A DNA stretch of 64,000 bases from UBA7672 sp030824255 (lineage in GTDB: Bacteria > Pseudomonadota > Alphaproteobacteria > Caulobacterales > Hyphomonadaceae): assembly GCA_942493305.1 (NCBI GenBank), contig OW818686.1, positions 3,286,001 through 3,350,000 of the forward strand. Reading direction: 5' to 3'. The notes beneath the pieces were generated by a model. The model did no database searches. It saw nothing but the letters and a program-made list of their open reading frames with translations, and was not told where the DNA came from. The translations under genes and the position numbers were made by a program. Of the stretch, positions 51,762 to 60,193 are shown one piece after another (the stretch's first letter is position 1; every line of letters begins with the position of its first letter).

Positions 51762-52441
51762 GTGGACGGGCCATCACCGGGCGGCCGTCTGTCACGCTGA
51801 AGCTTGCGACCTCTCTCGATGGGCGCATCGCGCTGGCCAACGGTACAAGCAAGTGGATCACGGGCGCGGCGGCGCGGGCGGAAGTGCATCACCTCCGCGC
51901 AGCGCATGATGCGGTGATTGTCGGCTCCGAGACGGTGATCGCGGATAATCCCGAGCTGACGGCGCGGACGGAGCCGATGCCTGCAAAGCAGCCGCTGCGC
52001 GTGGTGGCGGACAGCCGTGGCCGGGTGCCGGCGAGCGCGAAGCTGTTCTCGACGCTGGAGATGGGGCCGGTGGCGGTGGCGACGCTGGAGACGATGGACC
52101 TGGAGCGCTGGCCTTCGACGCCGGGGCTGCAGTTCTGGATGCTGCCGGCGGGCGAGGGGTCGCAGAGCGTGTCGCTTGTCGAGATGATGAATTCGGCCGA
52201 GCGGGCGGGTGTTGCGTCCATGATGGTGGAGGGCGGCGGGCAGCTGGCGGCGTCGTTCGTGCGGGCGGGGCTGGTGGACCGGATCGAATGGTTCAGGGCG
52301 CCGGTGCTGTTGGGCGGGGATGCGCGGCCGTGTCTCGGCGGGCTGGGCTTGGAGATACTGGCGGGCGCGCCCACCTATGAGCGGGTTGGCGTGAAGGAGG
52401 TCGGCGCGGACCTCTGGGAAAGTTACGTGCGGAAGGCCTGA
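51758..52441 (+). CDS. ribD: RibD C-terminal-type reductase only
   Basis: A 227-residue protein matching the reductase half of RibD (5-amino-6-(5-phosphoribosylamino)uracil reductase): PSVTLKLATSLDGRIAL, HHLRAAHDAVIVGSETVIADNPELTAR and VEGGGQLAASFVRAGLVDRIEWF. The N-terminal deaminase domain with its HAE and PCxxxxxxxxC zinc motifs is missing, so this protein cannot carry out the full RibD reaction. ATGA overlap with nrdR and one-base gap to ribE. The deaminase must be encoded elsewhere. Confidence 0.9.
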   Translation: MSGRAITGRPSVTLKLATSLDGRIALANGTSKWITGAAARAEVHHLRAAHDAVIVGSETVIADNPELTARTEPMPAKQPLRVVADSRGRVPASAKLFSTLEMGPVAVATLETMDLERWPSTPGLQFWMLPAGEGSQSVSLVEMMNSAERAGVASMMVEGGGQLAASFVRAGLVDRIEWFRAPVLLGGDARPCLGGLGLEILAGAPTYERVGVKEVGADLWESYVRKA

Positions 52442-52442
52442 G

Positions 52443-53072
52443 ATGTTCACCGGACTGGTTACCGATGTGGGTCGTGTGAAGTCCGTCGAGGACATCAACG
52501 GGCTGCGTCGCGTGCGGGTGGAAGGGGCATACCCCGTGTCGGCGATCCAGATGGGCGCGTCGATCGAGCATTCGGGCGTGTGCCTGACGGTGGTGGAGTT
52601 CGGGCCGACCGAGAGCGGCGGATCGTGGTGGGTGGTCGAGGCCATTCCGGAGACGCTGTCGCGGACGACGTTGGGACGCTGGATGGCGGGGTCGCGGGTG
52701 AACCTGGAGCTGTCGCTGAAGATCGGCGACGAGCTGGGCGGGCACCTGGTCTATGGGCATGTGGACGGGCTGGGCATCGTTCGTTCGATCACGCCGGATG
52801 GGGACAGTCGCCGGATCAAGGTGGAGATTGCCGAGCCGTTGGCGAAGTTTCTGGCCGAAAAAGGCTCGATCTGTTTGGACGGCGTCTCGCTGACGGTTTC
52901 GGCGGTGGGCAAGAGCGAGGGGGCGGACTGGTTCGAGGTCGCCATCATTCCGCACACCTGGCAGGTAACCACGTTGGGCGCGCTGACGCCCGGCGACCGC
53001 GTCAATCTGGAAGTGGACATGCTGGCGCGTTATGTGGCTCGGATGCTCGAGTGGCGACAGAAAGCGGACTGA
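52443..53072 (+). CDS. ribE: Riboflavin synthase alpha chain
   Basis: Converts two 6,7-dimethyl-8-ribityllumazine molecules to riboflavin. 209 residues made of two similar beta-barrel halves: MFTGLVTDVGRVKSVEDI and VYGHVDGLGIVRSI start each half, with EHSGVCLTVVE and LDGVSLTVSAVG as the equivalent ligand-binding segments. ATG 52443 follows ribD directly and the stop is four bases before ribB. Confidence 0.95.
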   Translation: MFTGLVTDVGRVKSVEDINGLRRVRVEGAYPVSAIQMGASIEHSGVCLTVVEFGPTESGGSWWVVEAIPETLSRTTLGRWMAGSRVNLELSLKIGDELGGHLVYGHVDGLGIVRSITPDGDSRRIKVEIAEPLAKFLAEKGSICLDGVSLTVSAVGKSEGADWFEVAIIPHTWQVTTLGALTPGDRVNLEVDMLARYVARMLEWRQKAD

Positions 53073-53076
53073 GCCT

Positions 53077-54216
53077 ATGAAGGATCACGTGGAAAAGTAC
53101 GATTTTTCGGCCGCGATCTCTCCCATCGAGGAGATCGTCGAAGAGGCCCGCAACGGGCGGATGTATATCCTCGTCGACGCCGAGGACCGCGAGAACGAGG
53201 GCGACCTGATCATCCCTGCGCAGTTCGCGACGCCGGCGCAGGTCAACTTCATGGCGCGCTTCGGGCGCGGCCTGATCTGCCTGTCACTGACGCGCGACCG
53301 GGCGCGCACGCTCGACCTCGACATGATGGCGCGCGAAAACCGCGAGAGCATGAAGACGGCTTTCACCGTTTCAATCGAAGCGAAGGAAGGCGTCACCACC
53401 GGCATCTCCGCGCACGATCGCGCGCATACGATTGCGGTGTCTGTCGATCCGACCAAGGGCGCGGACGACATCGTTTCGCCAGGCCATGTGTTTCCGCTCG
53501 TGGCGCGTGATGGCGGAGTGCTGGTGCGGGCGGGACATACGGAAGCGAGCGTGGATATCTCGCGTCTTGCCGGTCTCTACCCGGCGGCTGTGATCTGCGA
53601 GATCATGAACGATGACGGCACCATGGCGCGCCTGCCGGAGCTGGTGACGTTCGCCCAGTTGCACGGCCTGAAGATCGGGACGATCGCCGACCTGATCGCC
53701 TGGCGCCGTCGTCATGACCGCTTCCTTGAGCGCCGTATCGAGAATGATTTCGAGAGCGCGTGGGGCGGCAAGTTCCGCATCATCGTGTTCCGCAACACGC
53801 TGGACGGCGCCGAGCATGTGGCGCTGGTGAAGGGACGTATCCAGGGTGACCAGCCGGCTCTGGTGCGGGTGCACCGGATCGATTTCCTCGCCGACTTCCT
53901 GGGTGAAGCGGGCGATCGGGAGGGCCTTGTCCAGCGCGCAATGGAGCGCCTGTCGGCCTCCGAAGAGGCCGGCGTGGTCGTTTTTGTGCGCATGGGCATG
54001 GGCGAGGACATCGCGCGGGCGCTGGGCGGACAGGACGTTCCCTTGTCTGGCGAGCCGCCGCATCCGTTGCGGGAATACGGGGTCGGGGCCCAGATTTTGA
54101 AGGATCTTGGCGTTCGCCGCATGATCCTGATGAGCAATACGCGCCCGAACGTGCTGCCGGGGCTTGACGGATATGGCCTGACGGTCGAGGGCTGGCGCCG
54201 CATCGACGGAGACTGA
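53077..54216 (+). CDS. ribB: DHBP synthase with degenerate GTP cyclohydrolase II-like domain (RibBX)
   Basis: The N-terminal domain (about 1-205) is 3,4-dihydroxy-2-butanone 4-phosphate synthase: DAEDRENEGDLIIPAQ and the GTMARLPEL segment carry its catalytic acidic residues. The C-terminal half (about 215-379) has the general shape of GTP cyclohydrolase II, but where the zinc-binding CLTGD...RCDCG motif should be it reads HRIDFLADFLGEAGDREGL, without any Cys. So RibA activity is probably absent, as in RibBX proteins of some alphaproteobacteria. ATG 53077 starts the family N-terminus. RibH follows two bases downstream. Confidence 0.88.
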   Translation: MKDHVEKYDFSAAISPIEEIVEEARNGRMYILVDAEDRENEGDLIIPAQFATPAQVNFMARFGRGLICLSLTRDRARTLDLDMMARENRESMKTAFTVSIEAKEGVTTGISAHDRAHTIAVSVDPTKGADDIVSPGHVFPLVARDGGVLVRAGHTEASVDISRLAGLYPAAVICEIMNDDGTMARLPELVTFAQLHGLKIGTIADLIAWRRRHDRFLERRIENDFESAWGGKFRIIVFRNTLDGAEHVALVKGRIQGDQPALVRVHRIDFLADFLGEAGDREGLVQRAMERLSASEEAGVVVFVRMGMGEDIARALGGQDVPLSGEPPHPLREYGVGAQILKDLGVRRMILMSNTRPNVLPGLDGYGLTVEGWRRIDGD

Positions 54217-54217
54217 G

Positions 54218-54667
54218 ATGGCTGACGCTCCCCGTATTCTTATCGTCACTTCGCGCTACTACGCCCACATCACCGCCGAGCTTGAGGCCGGCGTGACCGA
54301 GGGCCTGGAAAAGGTCGGCGCGACCTATGAATTCCTCGAAGTGCCCGGCGCATTCGAGATCCCGGCAGCCATCGCCATGGCGGCGGGCACCGGCGAATGG
54401 GATGGCTTTGTGGCTCTTGGCTGCGTGATACGCGGCGAGACGAGCCACTATGAGCTTATCACCAACCATGTTGCGCGCGGCCTGATGGAGCTGTCGATCT
54501 CCGGCGTGCCGCTCGGCTTCGGCGTGCTGACCTGCGAGAACGAGACGCAGGCCCGCGTCCGCGCCGACCGCAAGCAGAAAAACAAAGGCGCGGAGGTGGT
54601 GTCCGCCGTGCTTCGCATGGTTGGCCTGTCCTACCGCTTCAACAAGCTGGACGAGCTCGGCGAATGA
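54218..54667 (+). CDS. ribH: 6,7-dimethyl-8-ribityllumazine synthase
   Basis: Penultimate enzyme of riboflavin synthesis, forming icosahedral assemblies. 149 residues with RILIVTSRYYAHITAELEAG, VPGAFEIPAAI, GCVIRGETSHYE and the GVLTCENETQAR segment, all standard. Two bases after ribB and overlapping nusB by four (ATGA). Confidence 0.95.
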   Translation: MADAPRILIVTSRYYAHITAELEAGVTEGLEKVGATYEFLEVPGAFEIPAAIAMAAGTGEWDGFVALGCVIRGETSHYELITNHVARGLMELSISGVPLGFGVLTCENETQARVRADRKQKNKGAEVVSAVLRMVGLSYRFNKLDELGE

Positions 54668-55140
54668 GCAATTCGCCCGCAGCCGATGCAGAGCGCAATC
54701 TCCTCGCCGCGCGGCGAGCGGGCGCGCGCCTGGCTGCCGTGCAGGCGCTCTACCAGATGGAGCAGACCGAACAGTCGGTTCGCTCCGTGATCGCGGACTT
54801 TCTCGAAGACCGCCTCGGCCTCAACGATGAAGGCGAGCCTGTCGAGGAAGCTGATCCCGATATCTTCAAGACGATCGTGAATGGGGTGGTCGAGCGTCAG
54901 GAAACGATCGACGCCGCGATCATGAAGCGTCTGGCGAGCGGCTGGAAGATCGAGCGGCTGGATGCGACCTCGCGCGCGATCCTGCGGGCGGGCGTCTACG
55001 AGCTGATCGCGGAGATCGGCCTGCCGTCGCAGATCATCCTCGACGAATACGTCTCCATCGCGCACGCCTTCTTCGAAGGCGCGGAGCCGAAATTCATCAA
55101 CGGCCTGCTGGATGCCGTGTCGCGCGATATTCGCGCGTAA
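54664..55140 (+). CDS. nusB: Transcription antitermination factor NusB
   Basis: RNA-binding factor in rRNA antitermination. 158 residues with the helical NusB fold: ARRAGARLAAVQALYQMEQT near 19-38, then YELIAEIGLPSQIILDEYVSIAHAFF and KFINGLLDAV near the C-terminus. ATGA overlap with ribH and five bases before thiL, as in many alphaproteobacteria. Confidence 0.95.
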   Translation: MSNSPAADAERNLLAARRAGARLAAVQALYQMEQTEQSVRSVIADFLEDRLGLNDEGEPVEEADPDIFKTIVNGVVERQETIDAAIMKRLASGWKIERLDATSRAILRAGVYELIAEIGLPSQIILDEYVSIAHAFFEGAEPKFINGLLDAVSRDIRA

Positions 55141-55145
55141 CAGCG

Positions 55146-56096
55146 ATGGATGAGTTTGATCTCATCCGCAGATACTTTGCTCCGCTCGCGACCTCGCCCG
55201 GCGCTGACAATCTACGCGATGATGTGGCTGAGATCGCGCCAGGGCTGATCGCCACCAAGGACGCCATCGTCGAAGGCATCCACTTTCTGGCTGACGACCC
55301 GCTGGGGACGGTCGCGCAGAAACTCATCCGCGTGAACGTGTCCGACATCATCGCCAAGGGCGGCAAGCCGGACGCTGCGTTCCTCGCGCTTGTCTGGCCG
55401 AAAGGCCGCCCGCACGAGCAGCTCGAAGACTTCGCCCGCGGCCTCGGCAAGGATCTGCAGCGCTGGGGCGCGCACCTCGTCGGCGGAGATACGACTTCGA
55501 CGGATGGTCCGCTGACCCTGACCCTTACGCTGACCGGCAAGGTTGGCGCACGCGGCCCCGTCCGCCGCTCGGGCGCGAAGATCGGTGACGATATCTGGGT
55601 CACGGGCGACATCGGCGACGGTTGGCTTGGCCTCCAGGCCGCGACCGGCAAGCTCGGCCCACTGATCGCCGAAGCACGCAACCAACTGGTTTCCCTGTAT
55701 CGCGTGCCGGAGCCGCCAAGGCTGGCGATGGCGGATCTGGTAGCGGCGCACGCGACGGCGAGCATTGATGTGTCTGACGGGCTGGTGGCGGATGCGGGGC
55801 ATGTCGCGAGCGCGTCGGGGGTGAGGGTGATGCTTCGGGCGGGGGATGTGCCGTTGAGCCCGGCGGCGACCCACTATGTACAGAACGGGAAGGTCGATCT
55901 GAGGGCGCTGCTGACCGGCGGGGACGATTACCAGACGTTGTTCACGGCGCCGGTTTCGGCGCGGGAAGCGGTCGCGGCATCGGGGCAGCCGGTGAAGCTG
56001 ATCGGTTCAGTGGAGGCCGGCGAGGGGGTTGTCGTGCTGGACGAGGCCGGGAAGGCCGTTGATTTTTCGGGCGGGGGCGGCTGGCGGCACTTCTGA
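55146..56096 (+). CDS. thiL: Thiamine-monophosphate kinase
   Basis: Phosphorylates thiamine monophosphate to the active diphosphate. 316 residues of the PurM/ThiL fold: DEFDLIRRYFAPLA, DDVAEIAPGLIATKDAIVEGIHF, RVNVSDIIAKGGKPDAAFLAL, HLVGGDTTSTDGP and the ISVSDGL-like SIDVSDGLVADAGHV, all in order. Last gene of the glyA-rib-nusB-thiL cluster. The final 80 residues are typical. Confidence 0.95.
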   Translation: MDEFDLIRRYFAPLATSPGADNLRDDVAEIAPGLIATKDAIVEGIHFLADDPLGTVAQKLIRVNVSDIIAKGGKPDAAFLALVWPKGRPHEQLEDFARGLGKDLQRWGAHLVGGDTTSTDGPLTLTLTLTGKVGARGPVRRSGAKIGDDIWVTGDIGDGWLGLQAATGKLGPLIAEARNQLVSLYRVPEPPRLAMADLVAAHATASIDVSDGLVADAGHVASASGVRVMLRAGDVPLSPAATHYVQNGKVDLRALLTGGDDYQTLFTAPVSAREAVAASGQPVKLIGSVEAGEGVVVLDEAGKAVDFSGGGGWRHF

Positions 56097-56146
56097 CGGC
56101 AGAAGCGTAAACGGGGCTTCAACCATTCAGGGCCAGTCTTGGCCGC

Positions 56147-56596
56147 ATGCGCATTTCACGCCGTGACGTTATCGCCGCCGCCCCGCTGGCCACCGCTGCC
56201 ATTGCGGTCGCGGCCACCATGCCGGCGCACGCCCAGGAGCATGGCGAGGAGCCAGGCACTGCGAGCGAGGCGGAAGTGGCCCGCTCGGTCGAGTTGGGCG
56301 GGATGGTGTTCCCGGTGTTCGACGAGAAGCGGAAGTTGCGGAACTACCTGTTCATCAGCGCGCGGATGCTGTGCGGTCCCGGCAAGGACGTCTGGAAGTA
56401 TCGCGAGCAGCAGCACTTCATCCGCGATGCGATCGTGAAGGCGTCCCACCACGTCAGCTTCAACGTGAAGGGCGACTTCAAGAAGCTCGACGAGAAGCTG
56501 GCGGCTGCGGAATGCCTGAAGGCGGCGAATGCTGTCGTCGGCGAAAAGGACGCGCTGGTGACGATGACGTTCACGCAGATCGCAAGCCGGAAGTAA
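56147..56596 (+). CDS. Exported protein with twin-arginine-like signal
   Basis: A 149-residue protein whose N-terminus ISRRDVIAAAPLATAAIAVAA looks like a Tat signal (R-R then a modest hydrophobic stretch) ending near AHA. The mature part contains GGMVFPVFDEKRKLRNYLFISARMLCG, which is vaguely like the FliL-like periplasmic fold, and FIRDAIVKASHHVSFNVKGDF. I cannot assign a function. It lies between thiL and the convergent bamE gene. Confidence 0.65.
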   Translation: MRISRRDVIAAAPLATAAIAVAATMPAHAQEHGEEPGTASEAEVARSVELGGMVFPVFDEKRKLRNYLFISARMLCGPGKDVWKYREQQHFIRDAIVKASHHVSFNVKGDFKKLDEKLAAAECLKAANAVVGEKDALVTMTFTQIASRK

Positions 56597-56633
56597 CGCC
56601 GGCCAGGCAATCCATCAGATTTTGCGAAGTCGC

Positions 56634-57170
56634 CTACTGACGACCGCCCGGATTGTCGCCCGGCTGGCGGTTGTCCTGCTCCATGCCCGGGATTTGGTTG
56701 CGCAGGCTGCCCAGCGTGCCGAACAGCTGTTCCAGGATGCCGAGTTCGCGGCCACGTGTCGGCGTGATGCGCGAGGAGTAATCCACGACGCGGCCATCAT
56801 CGACGTCATAGATCAGGACATCGGACACCACGTCTTCTTCGTCGAACTGAATGGCGATGATCGAGCGCTGCACGACTTTCGGGTAATAGAAGGCGAGCAG
56901 TTCGCGCGTCGAGGACATGTAGACCCAGAGCTTTTCCTTGCCGGTGGGCGACATGATCTGGCCGGTCTGGTCGAACATCGACGTGGTCGACGGCGTGCCG
57001 AGGCGGGCGAGGACAGTCGTGCGGGTGTCCACATCCGGCTTCACATCTTCGGGGAAAGCCTGGTCAGGCACATAACCGTGGAAATCGCGGGTCGCCGTGC
57101 AGGCGCCCAGAACGGCAAGCGCCGCGCCCGCAAGGGCGAGACGGCCGAGAAGATTGCGTTTCTGGGCCAT
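56634..57170 (-). CDS. bamE: Outer membrane assembly lipoprotein BamE (OmlA/SmpA)
   Basis: A 178-residue lipoprotein (lipobox LGAC, Cys about 24) of the Bam complex. The SmpA/OmlA domain covers about 35-130: TRTTVLARLGTPSTTSMFDQTG and WVYMSSTRELLAFYYPKVVQRSIIAIQFDEEDVVSDVL, with the typical GxP turn. Cytoplasmic start at ATG 57168-57170. The C-terminus is a Gln/Asn/Gly-rich tail. It is divergent from the bc1 chaperone gene. Confidence 0.93.
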   Translation of the reverse strand: MAQKRNLLGRLALAGAALAVLGACTATRDFHGYVPDQAFPEDVKPDVDTRTTVLARLGTPSTTSMFDQTGQIMSPTGKEKLWVYMSSTRELLAFYYPKVVQRSIIAIQFDEEDVVSDVLIYDVDDGRVVDYSSRITPTRGRELGILEQLFGTLGSLRNQIPGMEQDNRQPGDNPGGRQ

Positions 57171-57337
57171 GGGGCGAACTCCGGAACAGCAGGTAGCTAC
57201 AGGCAGGCCCGGCGATTTGGCAAGGCTGGGAGGCGCCATGTGGCCCGACATATGGGCGCCGGTAAGGCGAAACCCTCGGCAGACAACTTCCCCGGGGCGC
57301 GAACCCTGTTAGGGTCCACCACCGCTGGAGGATGCCA

Positions 57338-57865
57338 ATGGCGCTGGGTAACTGGTTCCAACCGAAGAAGAATCGCTGGGCAGTCGACAGGCTGTACCAG
57401 TCGATCCAGGCGCAGGCCTTGCGCCCCGACTTCTATTTCGAGGGCGGCGCCCGCGACAATTTCTCCGGCCGGTTCGAGATGACCTGCCTGCACGGGACGC
57501 TGATTTTTCGGCGCCTTCGCAAGGCGGGAGCGGCGGGCAAGGGGCTGGCTCAGGACGTGTTTGACGCGCTTTTCGACGGGTTTGACGAGGCGCTGCGGGA
57601 CATCGGCACGGGCGACCTGAGCGTCGGCAAGAAGATCCGGAAGATGGGCGAGGCGTTCTATGGCCGGTCCAAGGCCTATGAGGAGGCTCTGGCCGCCGAC
57701 GACGACAACAAGGAGCTGACCGTCGCGCTGATGCGCAATCTGGGTGTCTCCGAAGCTGAAAGCGGACGGTTTGTCCGCTATATCCGTACAGTCGAGGAGA
57801 CGCTGGGGCGCCATACGGATGAGCAAATGCTCTCCGGCGAGGTCAACTGGCCGCGTCTGTCTTGA
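57338..57865 (+). CDS. Ubiquinol-cytochrome c chaperone family protein (Cbp3-like)
   Basis: About 175 residues of the CBP3/ubiquinol-cytochrome c chaperone family that assists bc1 complex assembly. Visible features: AVDRLYQSIQAQALRPDFY, TCLHGTLIFRRLRKAG, and the DLSVGKKIRKMGEAFYGRSKAYEEAL segment that is typical. ATG 57338 is chosen because the GGAGG at 57326-57330 gives proper spacing, while ATG 57332 would be too close. Located between bamE and plsX, as usual in alphaproteobacteria, but no yceD gene follows. Confidence 0.88.
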   Translation: MALGNWFQPKKNRWAVDRLYQSIQAQALRPDFYFEGGARDNFSGRFEMTCLHGTLIFRRLRKAGAAGKGLAQDVFDALFDGFDEALRDIGTGDLSVGKKIRKMGEAFYGRSKAYEEALAADDDNKELTVALMRNLGVSEAESGRFVRYIRTVEETLGRHTDEQMLSGEVNWPRLS

Positions 57866-58017
57866 TTTTGTAACAGTTTTCCGGGGAGAACCGTGTCGCA
57901 GCGACGTCGGCTGCGGGGCCTGTTACCTCCGCCCTCTCGTGCTATTAGACCCTCAAACCATGGCCGGAACCGGTTCGATTCCCACCGGACACGCCATGCT
58001 GGAGCGCTTCGGCGGAC

Positions 58018-59073
58018 ATGGCGGACCACAAGATCATATCCATCGACGGGATGGGCGGCGACCACGCGCCCAGGATCGTCGTTGAAGGGCTTGAGCGGTT
58101 CGCGCAGACGCATCCCGGCGTGCATTTCCTGCTGCATGGGGACGAAGCTGCGCTGAAGCCCCTGCTGGCGAAGGCGCCGACCGCCGCGCCGCGCACGACC
58201 GTTCGCCACACGGACAAGTCTGTCGCCATGGACGCCAAGCCCAGCCAGATGCTCCGGCAGGGCAAGGGCACGTCGATGTGGAACGCCATCGAAGCCGTGA
58301 AGACGGGCGATGCGGTCGCTGCGGTTTCCGCGGGCAATACGGGTGCGCTGATGGCGCTCTCGATGTTCATCCTGCGCAAGGTTGAAGGCGTGCATCGCCC
58401 CGCGCTGGTGGGGAGCTGGCCGACGCGCAAGGGCGTCTGCGCCATGCTCGACCTCGGGGCGGACATCGCGGCGGACGCTGAACAGCTGGTCGAGTTCGCT
58501 ATCATGGGCGCGGCGTTCTCCCGCGCCGTTCATGGCGTGCAGAATCCGCGGGTCGCGATCCTCAATATCGGCGAGGAAGAACTCAAGGGTCATGAGTCGA
58601 TTCGCGAGGGCGCCCGCCTGATGCGCGCCTCCAACCTGCCCATCGATTTCCGCGGCTTCATCGAGCCCGACAAGATCGGGAGCGGCAACGTTGATGTCGT
58701 GGTGACGGACGGCTTCACCGGCAACGTCGCCATCAAGACCGCTGAAGGCATCGCCCGCATGATCTCCGACATGCTGAAGGATGCGTTCAAATCCGGCCCG
58801 ATTGCGATGCTGGGCGCCATGCTCGTGCTGCCAGCGATGAAGACATTCCGGGCCAAGATGGATCCGCGCAAGACCAATGGCGGGGTGTTTCTTGGTCTCA
58901 ACGGCGTCGTGGTGAAAAGCCATGGCGGGACGGACGATGTGGGCTTTGCCCAGGCGATCCACGTGGCCGCCAGCATGGGCGAGAGCAACTTCCGTCAGGA
59001 GGTTGAAGAGAATCTGCGTCGGCTTGCGCCGGCAACCGCGGCCGCTGCACCGGCCGAAACGGCGGCCAGCTAG
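58018..59073 (+). CDS. plsX: Phosphate acyltransferase PlsX
   Basis: Converts acyl-ACP to acyl phosphate for phospholipid synthesis. 351 residues: KIISIDGMGGDHAPRIVVEG at 5-24, SAGNTGALMA near 104-113, and the VVVTDGFTGNVAIKTAEG segment. A C-terminal Ala-rich tail (TAAAAPAETAA) is an additional extension. Start ATG 58018. plsX-fabH order is standard. Confidence 0.95.
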   Translation: MADHKIISIDGMGGDHAPRIVVEGLERFAQTHPGVHFLLHGDEAALKPLLAKAPTAAPRTTVRHTDKSVAMDAKPSQMLRQGKGTSMWNAIEAVKTGDAVAAVSAGNTGALMALSMFILRKVEGVHRPALVGSWPTRKGVCAMLDLGADIAADAEQLVEFAIMGAAFSRAVHGVQNPRVAILNIGEEELKGHESIREGARLMRASNLPIDFRGFIEPDKIGSGNVDVVVTDGFTGNVAIKTAEGIARMISDMLKDAFKSGPIAMLGAMLVLPAMKTFRAKMDPRKTNGGVFLGLNGVVVKSHGGTDDVGFAQAIHVAASMGESNFRQEVEENLRRLAPATAAAAPAETAAS

Positions 59074-59125
59074 AGCCGCCTTCTGCAAGTGCCTTTCGTA
59101 CTGGCCAGAGTGACGAGGCGTTGAC

Positions 59126-60100
59126 GTGACCGAATTCGTTTCCGTAGTGCGCGGCGTTGGCGGACACCTGCCGAGCAAGGTGCTCACCAATGACGACCTC
59201 GCGAAGATGGTCGATACGACGGACGAGTGGATCACCGCGCGCACGGGCATTCGCAAACGTCACATCGCGGCGGAGGGCGAGACGACATCCGATCTTGGCG
59301 CTATCGCCGCCAAAAAGGCGCTTGATGCAGCGGGACTGACGCCGGACGACATCGACCTGATCGTGATGGCGACAGCGACGCCGGATTATACGTTTCCGGC
59401 AACAGCAACCATTGTGCAGCACAAGCTGGGCATCACGCGCGGCGCGGCGTTCGACCTGCAGGCTGTGTGCTCGGGCTTCGTCTTTGCGACGGCGACGGCG
59501 GATAATTTTCTCGCGCGGGGTCAGTTCGAACGGGCGCTGGTGATCGGGGCGGAGACGTTCTCGCGCATTCTGGACTGGTCTGACCGTGGCACCTGCGTGC
59601 TGTTCGGCGATGGCGCGGGCGCCATGGTGCTGGAGCGGCAGACGAAAGAGCAGGCAGGCGACAAGGGCGTCAAAGGCATCCATCTGCGTACGGACGGACG
59701 ATATCGCGATCTGCTGTTTGTGGATGGCGGCCCCTCGACAACGCAGACGGTTGGCCAGCTGCGCATGGTGGGCAATCAGGTGTTCAAGCACGCGGTCGGC
59801 AAGATTTCCGAGAGCGTGATGGAATCGGTGAAGCAGGCCGGTCTGCAGGTGAAGGACATCGACTGGTTCGTTCCGCACCAGGCCAACCAGCGCATTCTTT
59901 CGGCCGTGGCGGAGCGGCTCGGGCTGGAAGAGCACAAGGTTGTCTCGACGGTGGCGGAGCATGGCAACACGTCGGCGGCCTCCGTGCCCCTGGCGATGGC
60001 GGCGGCGATCGAAGACGGCCGCATCAAGCCGGGCGACCTCGTGCTGATCGAGGCGATTGGTGGCGGCCTCGCATGGGGCTCGGCGCTGATCCGGGTTTAG
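59126..60100 (+). CDS. fabH: 3-oxoacyl-ACP synthase III
   Basis: Starts fatty-acid synthesis by condensing acetyl-CoA with malonyl-ACP. 324 residues beginning with GTG 59126. The catalytic triad can be placed: Cys115 in AVCSGF, His251 in PHQANQ and Asn281 in HGNTSA. 52 bases after plsX. The usual ihfA and merR genes that often follow in alphaproteobacteria are absent; the metG gene comes next convergently. Confidence 0.96.
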   Translation: MTEFVSVVRGVGGHLPSKVLTNDDLAKMVDTTDEWITARTGIRKRHIAAEGETTSDLGAIAAKKALDAAGLTPDDIDLIVMATATPDYTFPATATIVQHKLGITRGAAFDLQAVCSGFVFATATADNFLARGQFERALVIGAETFSRILDWSDRGTCVLFGDGAGAMVLERQTKEQAGDKGVKGIHLRTDGRYRDLLFVDGGPSTTQTVGQLRMVGNQVFKHAVGKISESVMESVKQAGLQVKDIDWFVPHQANQRILSAVAERLGLEEHKVVSTVAEHGNTSAASVPLAMAAAIEDGRIKPGDLVLIEAIGGGLAWGSALIRV

Positions 60101-60119
60101 CGGCCCCTCGCGCCATCCA

Positions 60120-60182
60120 CCCGCTTCGCGGGCAGCCCCTTTCGTCATGCTTCGCATGCCACCTTCCCCAGCTTCCCTGGGG
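60120..60182. repeat. Triple GCTTC-loop hairpin element between fabH and metG
   Basis: Three back-to-back hairpins of related shape: CCCGC-TTC-GCGGG (60120-60132), CATGC-TTC-GCATG (60146-60158) and CCCCAG-cttcc-CTGGGG (60166-60182). The shared G/CTTC cores suggest a REP-like interspersed element, as found between convergent genes in Caulobacterales. It can also stop transcription from both sides. Copy number in the genome cannot be judged here. Confidence 0.55.
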
Positions 60183-60193
60183 CAGGACGTCGT

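Noticed and set aside
57966..57996. tRNA-like tail with GGTTCGATTCC followed by CCGGACACGCCA
   Set aside because: A GTGTC at 57893 could pair with the acceptor end, but the T stem does not pair (ACCGG against CCCAC), the total length would be 104 bases and no anticodon arm fits.
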